NCBI GenBank assembly: GCA_907163375.1
Contig: CAJQUW010011022.1
Span: 1-64,000 of the forward strand
DNA: 64,000 nt
Direction: 5' to 3'
Origin: Prostheceraeus crozeri
Lineage: Eukaryota > Platyhelminthes > Polycladida > Euryleptidae
A program made the position numbers and the translations under genes. This document shows positions 34,191-44,355 of the stretch, piece after piece; within the stretch, counting starts at the first letter, position 1, and each line of letters opens with the position of its first letter. The notes below the pieces were generated by a model. It did no database searches. It saw nothing but the letters and a program-made list of their open reading frames with translations, and was not told the origin of the DNA.

Positions 34191-34904
34191 AGCATACTTT
34201 CAGTCGTACTCTCGCATACAGGAAATACCTAGCACTGGCATAGAATCAGGGAAACACATCAAATCTGTTGGACAATTGATCGGAATGTTTACGTGCCTCT
34301 GAACTTGCCTCTATTGAAATGAACAATTTCCGAGCCCCGTAGTCATCGGTATAGTGACGGTGAATGAATTTATTCTTCTGTGATCCGTTAACCCTTCAGC
34401 CTGCCAACCGTGTCACATTCACATTATCATTTCCATCACAGTTAACGGCCTCCGACATACTAAACACGCAACTTCATACATACAACTTCTGCAAGAGGCG
34501 GTCCGCTCTACAAGTCGCTGATGACCGGCATTCCAGAAATCTATTGCGATTATTGACAGCTGCGACCTTCAGTGAGAGAACTCCAAAACGGCAATCAGTC
34601 GTGTCTCTCAGGAATGAGAAAGCCAGAATAGATTATTGCAGTTGATGAGAAACATGTTATTTTGGTACGTGTGAGTCAGTTATTATGATAGAATAGCTCA
34701 GCTTTCCTCAACCTTTTTGACGCGACACCTTTGATCAAGGCACCATCCTCAGCGGCAAAAATCATGCCTGAATTACATGTAAACATTAGTAAATGTTCAC
34801 ATCTTAATGGTTTATCTATTAATCAAAGCCAAAATACCAGTTACTGAGAAAAATGGATCTTAGTGCAACCCAACTTCACATTTCTACACCTGTGAGTCAA
34901 AATC
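34191..34904. other. Gene-less stretch
   Basis: No gene. CAGCTTTCCTCAACCTTTTT at about 34698 looks like one hAT end but no partner end was found. Confidence 0.4.
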
Positions 34905-35065
34905 GAGGAAAATCGAATTTGTCTAAAATCCGCAAAAGTGAATAAATCGTCATAAAAATTTTAAGTACACGTAGGTGAGGACATTTTCTACACACGTCAA
35001 AATTTGTGCAAATCGAGCAGGTACTTTTGAATTAGAGACGATAACTTGAAGTGTCAGCAACACAG
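34905..35065 (-). repeat. Dispersed repeat family B, partial copy
   Basis: The minus strand matches part of the copies at 35725-36095 and 41045-41420 (CACTTCAAGTTATCGTCTCTAAT, GTAGAAAAT.., ACGTGTACTT). No coding frame. Confidence 0.75.
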
Positions 35066-35724
35066 AATTAAATATTTTGTTTATCTGCTTCGGTTTGCTA
35101 GAAGTGTGATTAATACGAAATCGCCGGCACATCGAGGAACCTGTTAAGTGGACAAATAGAAATTCCTAATACCTTGCAGAGATAGGAAAAAAGTCGTGCG
35201 TCGCTTGCGGATTAATGTGAGTTCTACCAAAGTGCTTCGATTGCCAAAATTCCTTCAGATTTGAAGAATTCAGATCATTGCGCACAAGTTTTCGCCATAA
35301 TGTTGGCCCTTCCGATCAATATTAAAAAAGTAGCAGGCGTGCGAAGATTAGTTCACTTAATGTTTCACATCCTCTCCTCGGCATTTCTCACTGTATAGTA
35401 CATATAATCGAATGTTAACCAAGACAGGGATGTGTGTTTTGGTGTGTGCGAAGTGAATATCCCAGCACGCACGCATCTCTCACTGGCTCTGGTGCCCTCT
35501 GCTGAAAGCTTATTGTTTGCCATTTCCAATAGCAAGCGATACACTAATTATTCATTCGATAGGTAGCAAGTTGTCTAATTCTGTGATGTGCCATTTCGAT
35601 ATTAAGGTTACATATAGCTCTTCCTTTCTAGGAAACCGAAGCGCGCGCAGATGACTCTAATTCTGTGGTCACCAATGTTAATATCTTGATCTGACTTGTC
35701 AACAAACGACACTAGTACATAGGT
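35066..35724. other. Gene-less stretch
   Basis: Nothing recognised between the two family B copies. Confidence 0.4.
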
Positions 35725-36095
35725 TACCAAAGTTTTTCGCGACAACTCGTGAAGTGATAATGACCAGGCCACATCACTTACACTAATAAGTTTAACTTAA
35801 AAAATGTGTGCTGAGGTAGTGGTTGTAGGAAGATTTCAAATAGCAGTGAATGAGACGAGGGAGAGAGAACAATGCAATAATGCGCCGAACAGTTCTACCA
35901 GCAGACATCGCTATTCGAAACACTTCAAGTTATCGTCTCTAATGCAAAAAGGACTTGTCTGATTTCCGCAAATTTTCCTACATGGATAGAAAATATACTC
36001 AAGTACGTGTACCTGAAGTTTTGCAACGATTGTTGCGTTTTAGCAGATTTAGACAGTTTTGAAAGCGTGGGGGCGAAATAACCCATAAGTACCGA
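35725..36095 (+). repeat. Dispersed repeat family B, long copy
   Basis: About 370 bases sharing TTTCGCGACAACTCGTGAAG, GATGACCAGGCCACATCAC-like, AGATTTCAAATAGCAGTG, AGAAAATATACTCAAGTACG and ATAACCCATAAGTACCG with the copy at 41045-41420. No coding frame; class unknown. Confidence 0.85.
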
Positions 36096-37736
36096 TTCGT
36101 GAAGGTAAAATATTCGTGTTTGATTCAGTTCTGCTCAGCGTTCTTAGCCTCTGGACATCTCCTGTGTGAAAACGGTTACGAAACATCACTAGCTGGTCGT
36201 GGGTATTAAACAGCATTTGTCATTTGTCATCTCCACTGCAGATGTGAGACATCTGAAAGAGCGGGAGCAGACATTGAGTGCTGTTCTCACAAGGTGGAGA
36301 GGAACACACGACGAAAGAGGGTATTCGTAGCACGTCGTCGGCGTCACTAGTTTTGACGGGTTCGTGTGCGTCTGTTGGATTTCTGACAATGAGAATGTCG
36401 GGAGAGTGAGTCATAGATTGAGACACGCAATTGGAAGGAGGCTGTTTCTACTTGACAACTCTCTCCCATGAACCTCCGGTGTTTTGAAGGAGATACCTCG
36501 CTGATGTGATCACCTCACACGCGTGCGGAAGGTAGTCTGTCAGCACTGAAACTTATTAAAACACAAACACTGAGATAAAAAAATGACTTCTAATCAGGGC
36601 AAATAGTCAATTTCAGTCAAGCGCGGTGCTTTGTAGATGTGCTGTTCCCGGGATCAAAAAGAATAGGATAGACGTTCCCCTGTGTGTCGCAGGAGTCGAC
36701 TTAAAGGGCTTTTCGCTACTGTAGTTCTGGTGGTGGCAATTTGATGCTTTATTCTCATTGCCCTTTTTCGATGGCTATACGAAGAGTGTGCTTCGAGGAA
36801 ACCAAGCTAGCGAATCATTAACTGCAGGGATAAGTGGTCTCCATGAAACAGTGGTTAAATGCTAGGTCTTCTCAGTGTTGGATTTGAGCATGATAGCAGT
36901 AGGGGGGAGGTTTTCGACCGGAAGTTTTTGGGTCAGCGTCGTAAAGAGAGCCAGAAAAAAGTGATGATCAAAAGATGTAGGGCATCGATTCTTATAGCAC
37001 CAGTCTCATCCTAGAACGCCCGCGTATAATTTTGAAAATGGCTTAACCATAAATGGAATAATGGGGAGATAGGCCAATTTGATGATTGAAAGGGACTTCA
37101 AATAATGTTTTAAATAAGGTCCGTAAATACCCATGTGAATCAGAAATTTATGGTAGTTCTACGCATGTGAAGATCCCAATAAATATTCCGCAGATGATCA
37201 ATCTGCAATTTATTGCAACTAGACCTATAATGAATTCACAAAGATCGGACTTCTATCAATATTCGCAGAGTGAAAAGTAAATGATGCTTCCCAATCTGAT
37301 TTTCTGGATTGTGAGGAATGTTATTTAATATGAATCAAATACCATGTGTGCGATGTCGACAAGACCATGAAGGAAACAAGATAGCATTCTGAATTCCACC
37401 CTTTTTGTGATGGTTTCGATTAATTATTCCAATAAGCATTTTCTGCTTCTCGAATTCATTTGTCATCCTTCTGAACAAAGAAAGTTAATTATTGATGATT
37501 AGACAATTAAGTTTATGAGGAATCGTGAGGAAATTAGGCCTCCACCTGTCAATGTTGCTCAAATTCGCAAAAATAATAAATTGATGCTAAATCAATCTGG
37601 TTAAGGCAATATAGGGCCTATCTTTCAGAAATATTGTTCCCCTTCAGGGAAGGAAGACACATCTTCAGCACCAGGGATGAGACGGGCCATTGTAGGGGAA
37701 CTTCCCCACTTTCCCTCTCTTAAATCCAACATTGGG
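36096..37736. other. Gene-less stretch with a SINE A stub
   Basis: Only short frames. At 36834-36885 lies a head fragment of SINE family A (GTGGTCTCCATGAAACAGTGG). Confidence 0.55.
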
Positions 37737-37885
37737 TCTTTTGATCTTCTGGTCCAGAGGCCGAACATCGAAAGTGTCGTTGGAAGTTGTCAAGAAGGGC
37801 ATCCGGGCTTAAAGATTACAACACTCCAGATTAAAATCTGAATATGTCAGCAACCCCCACTATGGGAGGGTAGTGACGTTGACAC
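37737..37885 (+). mobile_element. SINE family A copy, head missing
   Basis: Starts inside the element (GGTCCAGAGGCCGAACATC), continues through GAAGGGCATCCGGGC and ends GTAGTGACGTT; the box A part is lost. Confidence 0.8.
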
Positions 37886-38883
37886 ATCACATGCAACAAA
37901 GCTCTTAGGGCTTCGTCTCCTGTGGCGCATCTGAATATGCCTTGTCCCTTCAGCGATGGGTATGGTGTGCAGTAAGACGTGAGATCTTTGGGGTGTCTCC
38001 TTCGGCAATGCTGCTCATCTTGTGTGAGAAGTTTTTCCGGAGATTGGAAGCGACATCAATGGTATCGGAATGACCATCTCTTCTATTAATGACGCTACTT
38101 TAGTTAAAAAAGAGAGTGTGATCGAGTTTGATTCGAGTACATCGGACAAGAAATTCGAGTACTATATAATAATCCTTTTAGCACAATCTCTCACTTTTTT
38201 AATTTTCTTGCTGATACTGGAACCAATAGTAAAAGTTGCCAAATACTCACTTTGTGAAGCAGTAACTACGCGTTTAGGGTGAAAAGACGTCATTTTCCTA
38301 GTTTATAATACATTTAACTAGTATCAGATGGGCTTTCCAACGATGAAATGACAACAATTTTAGCAGAGGAGAAAACTTTAATCTGCGTGTCTCATACATT
38401 TATGAGTCAGTCTCCGTGATTTTGCGCCGTTCCGCGAGCGATTTCAACCGCTCTGCTGCGTGGAGCTCCTGCACAGCAGTGCAGTGGATCATTGCTCAAA
38501 TTCGTGCCTTTGTTTTCTCTTGCTTTTCTGTTGTTCTTCGTTGTTGTTTCATCGCATATAATATAAAACATACATTTCGTCTTGCACCATGATTGGGATT
38601 CGTTAGTGTAATGTCAAAAGAAAACAAGTTCTTCGAATGCACTGTTATTGAAAACCTTTTTAAAAATTTTAAATTTCTAAAATCCTCGGCCTTCCGAAGG
38701 ATCTCGTGGAGCCCGATTGTACCCGCGTAGTCGTGTATGAGATCGGTGCGGGGAATGTGAGAAAGTTTACATTGACCAAACCAAGAACATTCTCCACACT
38801 TGAGTGCAACACCGAGCGGCATGCAGATTGCCTCAACCAGAGAAATATCGGCCTTGGTGGAGCATTCACTCAACGAGAATCTT
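37886..38883. other. Gene-less stretch
   Basis: No gene. 37980-38080 shares AATGCTG.TCA.CTTGTGTGAG and nearby words with 48755-48850, perhaps a further low-copy repeat. Confidence 0.4.
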
Positions 38884-39199
38884 GTGATGAGGATGAGAAA
38901 AAAATACGGCACTCCCCTTAGTAACGGCTTTAATAAAATCTAGTTGCTAAAAATATTTACACGACAAACGTTTCGCGACGCAGTCGCTGCCTCAGTGCAC
39001 TAAAAAGAAGGTAGAAGCAGTCAGAGCGAGTGGTTTATATATCAGGGTGATAATACCGTTCTCACTGCTTCTACCTTCTTTTTAGTGCACTGAGGCTGCG
39101 ACTGCGACGTGAAACGTTTGCCGTGTAAATATTTTTAGCAACTAGATTTTATTAAAGCTGTTACTAAGGGGAGTGCCGTATTTTTTTCTCATCCTCATC
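38884..39199. mobile_element. Foldback element with 140-bp arms, Penelope-like motif
   Basis: Two arms of about 140 bases, nearly perfect inverse copies, around a 40-base centre. Both outer ends read TGATGAGGATGAGAAAAA (inward) followed by TACGGCACTCCCCTTAGTAAC. Within each arm is CTGAGGC..GCGACTGCG..GAAACGTTTG, resembling a decayed hammerhead ribozyme core; such ribozymes sit in terminal repeats of Penelope-like elements. No reverse transcriptase is present. Confidence 0.75.
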
Positions 39200-41044
39200 A
39201 TGAACACCCTCCCGTTTAAGGCTATCAACTATGAGGATCTTGTAATCAACTGGCAGAATGGGAAGGTGCTGACGAAGCCGACGAAGTGGCGCCACCGGCT
39301 ATTTTCTGAAGCTTGCCATACGCAAAAGAGAGGAATGACAGCGATGAATAGGTGTGATTTGTGTTTACCATCGATATGTAAAGCGTTGCTTCAATTGTTG
39401 ACACACAATCATGTTTGACAATAAGTGATTTCATATTTCCTCATTAAGATTATCGAGGCAGACCTACTCTTGTACTTTGCTCTGCTTTTGAACACTTTTG
39501 GGAACTTGATAGTTAATTATCAAGTCGCACTTTGGCTGCGTGGATTACACAAAGAAATTGTATAGTAAAAGAAACGAGAAAAGGGTGATTGCTAGTTAGA
39601 CTTTGTTCATACACTAAATCTATCGTTGAGCAGTCGTGAAATGAACACCACGACGCAGTTACCCAAAAAAGCAGTGTTACAGACGAGGATTTCATATTTG
39701 CCTGAGAAACGCAGAATACGAGACGCCAAATGACCAGAGACTAGAGGCGTCATTTACCGGAGATTGAAACATCTTCATTCAATTGATTACCCCGTGATAT
39801 TGAAGGAAAACAAGCAAGCGATGAACATAAGCACCCAAGCGGAGATTTGGTCAGATTTCTCTGTTTTGGTGAAGTCCGGAGAAGTAAAATCCTTAAAAAT
39901 AATGATAAATTTCCATCCACTTTTATCTACCGAAGAAGCTAGCGATAAAGTTGGAGGACTCTCAATCCAACCTTCTCATTAATGAGTGACTCATCTCTCC
40001 CCCACCATCAATTCCCTTCATGGCCAATGCCCACTGATTCAGGTGTCTAATTAATTAGGTCGTTATGAAGAGCTCAATATGTTGATCAAGTTGTCTGCGA
40101 GAGTGTCGGCTTTGTTCATAGGTGTTTCATTTCACCGTTGGCTGAAGTGACAGGAAACACTTGCTCACATCTGGGAAGATTGTCTGAAGGCAATGAAGCT
40201 TAGTGTCGACACTTCCTACATCCACAACCAAGTTGAAACAAGTTGGAAAGTTTCCTGAGGAAACCTTTTGTTGTTGGTGAGGAAGGCGGTTTTATGATGG
40301 ACAACGGAGTTGATGGCTTTTTCATCACCGCTTTCATTGATCTAGAGGCAGATGGAGAGAGAACAAATATATTCGAGCTCTACGCTCACTCAATGATCCC
40401 ATTGCTGGCCTTAACAGAGAAAATATCATCAGGCATATCAGCTAGAAACAGCGTTATCGATCCCAGCTCACGTGAAGTTCCTCATAACCCTAATTTCCTG
40501 GTAGCTGCCACAATACAAAGACTGCTCCGCCTCCAAGATGCTACCATGGTTTCGTGTCTGAGTTGCGATTAGGACATAAAATATGAAAATATAGTTATTC
40601 AGCTACGACATCCGCACGACACTCCAAAATATAGCACGAGGCGAAGCCGAGATCTATCTCTAGGATCTGTAATGAGAGTCCCGCTAACTGTTCAACCTCC
40701 TTACCGGCTCATTCGCTTCTCATGCCCACCTAAGTACTCACTAACAAAAGGATTTGCAAAACAACTTACAGCACTTCCTCTAATAAGCGTCAGCGCCAGT
40801 GAGCACGTGCCTGATAATGAGTAGGATTGCTGACATGACTGGTTCGTTTTAAGTCAGTACAACATGTGCAAACGAACCGGGGTTTAAGGAGCTTGATGGG
40901 GACCTCCTATAAAAGCAGCTGTGTCCCTTGTCGGTCTAATGAAGTGTTCCTGGATGACTGCATCTTTTTGTAACATATCAGTTCCTTCAAGGATAGTGCA
41001 GGGCTGCTGTTAGTTTGGTGCTGGTTGGATTGTTAGCAATAGGT
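39200..41044. other. Gene-less stretch with a candidate core promoter
   Basis: No recognised gene. A frame of 109 codons at 40243-40572 has no family likeness. A clean TATAAAA at 40919-40925 is followed about 115 bases later by ATAG/GTAAAC, a donor-like site, so a short noncoding first exon of a host gene is possible but unproved. Confidence 0.35.
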
Positions 41045-41420
41045 AAACAAAGTCATTTCGCGACAACTCGTGAAGTGGTGATGACCAGGCCACATCACTC
41101 ACACCAATAAATTTACTTAAAAAGGTGTGTTGGGGCAGTGGTCGTGGAAGATTTCAAATAGCAGTGGATGGGACGAAGAGGGAGAGAGAACAATGCACAC
41201 ACGAGTAACAATAATGTGTCGAGCAGATCAATCTGCAAACATCGCTACACTTCACATTATCGCCTCTAATTTTAAAAGTACCAGTCAGATTTCCGCAAAT
41301 TTTTGTACAAGTGTAGAAAATATACTCAAGTACGTGTGCTTGAAGTTTTGTGACGATTGATACGTGTTTGCAGATTTTAGACAATTTTGAAAATGTGGGG
41401 AGATAACCCATAAGTACCGG
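41045..41420 (+). repeat. Dispersed repeat family B, long copy
   Basis: Second long copy, same orientation and extent as 35725-36095, roughly four fifths identical by eye. Confidence 0.85.
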
Positions 41421-42060
41421 CCCATGAACTGCTCACGGGTCCATGCCATCGGTGTGTCAACTCACGCGCTCACAGCTCACTACTGATCTCTTGATGCGTC
41501 TCTCATTCGCCTTTTCTGTCATCTCCATTTACAATCTCCCTCCCTCGCACACTACAAACGCCATCCTCCACCCCAGCCAAGTTAACGAAGGCTTGATGAT
41601 GGCGGTAGCACGGAAATCCTCATCACCTTCAGTCTCCTCTCCTGCTGCTATTGCCATTATCACTTTCTCCCTCTCTGTCTCCGTTTCTGTCCAAAGATTA
41701 GGTTCAAGCCGGCTCTGTATGGAAGGCAGGATCAAAGCGAATACAGAAGCGGCGTGTAGCTGCAAAGGTCATCATTAGGCGTCTGCCTAGAATGCCCTCC
41801 CGCGACGTTTCTTGTCAAAGACTGATAGGGGAGGGAGAAGACACTACGTGGATCATCCAACATACACAGCGCTACTGATCAACGTCAAAATCGTCAATTT
41901 TCAATTAATCCACATTAGCAATTATCAAATACCCTGCAGGAGCAAGTTCTCTTGACGGGGATGCTTGATAAAGTAGTGAGCTGAAGAAGTTCATTTCTCT
42001 GGCGAGTTGACACGGTGGTCGAATCGTTGACATTCCATGCAATTAATGAGGTGGTCAGTG
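41421..42060. other. Gene-less stretch
   Basis: A CT-rich stretch at about 41500-41700 gives frames on both strands by composition; nothing else recognised. Confidence 0.4.
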
Positions 42061-42068
42061 AAGGGGAC

Positions 42069-44347
42069 TAAAGATGAGCGTCGTGTCGGGTTCCAAAAAT
42101 TCGGATACCCGAGTCGAACAAAATTTCAACCCGAACCCGATGTCGGGTCGGGTACAAATGTCTGACCCGAACCCGACAAAAAGTTCCAGAACTCGACCCG
42201 TCCCGAACCCGACAAAGAGTGCCAGAACCCGACCCGATTATATTCAAAAAATCAGAAACATTTCTATATATAAAGCTAATGCTTGATCCTAATGTGATAC
42301 CGGGCGGTAGTCTCTTCTCAGTAGCATTATTTTAGTATTTTATTTAAATGCGCAGTAGCTAGTATATTATCTTCTCTAGGCTAATAAAGTATTCAAACAA
42401 ATACTAAAGAAGTAGCATAATTGATAATAATAACCCTTATTCTTTGGTTCACAAGTATTTACATACATTCGGAGAACGCAATTACATAACACAAGAGGCA
42501 CAAGAATTGCGACGTTGATGCGGAACAGCACATTGATAAGGTTTCCTATCTATCGTCCATGTATCGTTAAAAGTGAGTTAATTAACCGGTCACGTGATGC
42601 AGGCGATTTTTATAGCGCGGTCGCAAGTTCAGGAGGAACGAAGAAATAGTCCGGGAGCCAGCGTGAAGTTGTGCAGGGAACGAGGTAGTACATGAAACTT
42701 TCACATAGCATAGTACACCTCTAACCTACTGCAGAACTTCGCGTCTGCCGGATCAGATCATTTGCTTTTCAGAAATAGAGAGGATAACACAATCCTATGT
42801 ATTTCCAGTGGTAAAATTGTGACATTTAAGGTGTTGACTCCATTTTTGCGAGTTTTTGCTCATAAAAGTTACACAAATTGGTATTTTGTTGAACTGGTTA
42901 TTATAGAAATCATCTACAGATCATGATCTTTCAAATGAGTTATTATTCAGTGACAGAGGATGAAGTAAAGTGTACAAACAGACACTTTTCGTTAAAGTAT
43001 ATCAACAATTTTCCTGAAATTTCTATGTTAAAATTTACAGTTACACCAACGAAAAGTGTCTGTTTGTACACTTTACTTCATCCTCTGTCACTTAATAATA
43101 ACTCATTTGGAAGATCATGATCTGTAGATGATTTCTATAATAACCAGTTCAACAAAATACCAATTTGTGTAACTTTTATGAGCAAAAACTCGCAAAAATG
43201 GAGTCAACACCTTAAATGTCACAATTTTACCACTGGAAATACATAGGATTTTGTTATCCTCTCTATTTCTGAAAAGCAAATGATCTGATCCGGCAGACGC
43301 GAAGTTCTGCAGTAGGTTAGAGGTGTACTATGCTATGTGAAAGTTTCATGTACTACCTCGTTCCCTGCACAACTTCACGCTGGCTCCAGGACTAAAAGCT
43401 GCTTCAGATAAGACGTTGAAAAGCGTGGAATGATCACAAATAATGAATGCTTTGGCGTTGAAGAAAGTTTCTTGAACAAAGTATGAACAGTTAATATGCT
43501 GAATATTGGAAGCAAAAGTATATGGGAGGCAATTTAGCACTAACACGGCAAAGCAAGAAACATGGTGCCGACAGGAGGCGTGCAACATACGTCCGCACGT
43601 AGGCGAGAGAATGTTACCGACGAAATTAATGCAATACATGACAAAGTTCAGAATGTTTGCAAAAAATCGACTGCTTCGCGATATATTATAGATGCTGCAG
43701 CATACTCCTTCAAAACTCTGATTGAGACACTTTGACTCTCAATATTAATGAAAATGTCAAGGTCCGAACAGCTGAGCTGCATCACTACATCTGACAACAT
43801 AATTCTGCAGATAGGTGCTAAAATTTCAATTATATAACATTTAATGTATAGTTAAGCTTCCGTTCCTATGAAAAGCTTATCTCAAATTAAATTTCATTTC
43901 TTTCCGTCCATCCTGTGAGCCACGATCTACATGTCATTATGAGAATGAGGCCTTTAGAGACCACAAGAACAGATTCAATTCATTTGATAATGATCTTTCG
44001 TTGTTTTAGAAGCAAAATATGTAGCGCAAAGTAATTTATTAGATCAATAACTCACAATGAGAATAATGTGATAAGCCACAATTTCTTGAAAAACTTCATT
44101 AAACTACAGGTACACATGAAACAGTACTAACTTCACAGAAAATATTTTCTAAAGTTCTGAACATTTTTCAAATTTGTATGCTCCAACCCGAAAAAAACCC
44201 GAGTTTCGTGTTATTTCGGGTTTTAGATAAAAGAGATAATCCTGCCCGACCCGACCCGCGTTCTTAACTGCTCTACCCGAACCCGACCCGAACCCGGGCA
44301 TTCGGGTCGGGTTCGGGTAGGGTTTCGGCTAGGATCGCTCATCTTTA
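42069..44347. mobile_element. hAT-like element, 2279 bp, exact 8-bp target duplication
   Basis: Ends are TAAAGATGAGCG in inverted orientation, each followed inward by dense GGGTCGGGTTCGGGT/ACCCGAACCCGAC repeats, a subterminal pattern known in one branch of hAT elements. Flanks are AAGGGGAC at 42061-42068 and 44348-44355, exact. The interior has lost any transposase frame and carries a foldback insertion (42649-43396). Confidence 0.93.
42649..43396. repeat. Near-perfect inverted repeat, about 340-bp arms, inside the hAT element
   Basis: The sequence from GAGCCAGCGTGAAGTTGTGC to about 42993 is repeated in reverse from about 43049 to 43396, with only a few mismatches (for example AACACAATCC against AACAAAATCC). 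The spacer is about 55 bases. As RNA it would form a long hairpin. It could be a nested foldback element, an internal inverted duplication, or an assembly artefact. Confidence 0.9.
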
Positions 44348-44355
44348 AAGGGGAC

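Noticed and set aside
34698-34740. hAT end CAGCTTTCCTCAACCTTTTT
   Set aside because: No matching inverted end or 8-base duplication found within 2 kb.
41443-41778. 111-codon frame with a 78-codon frame on the other strand
   Set aside because: CT-rich composition opens both strands; no domain likeness.
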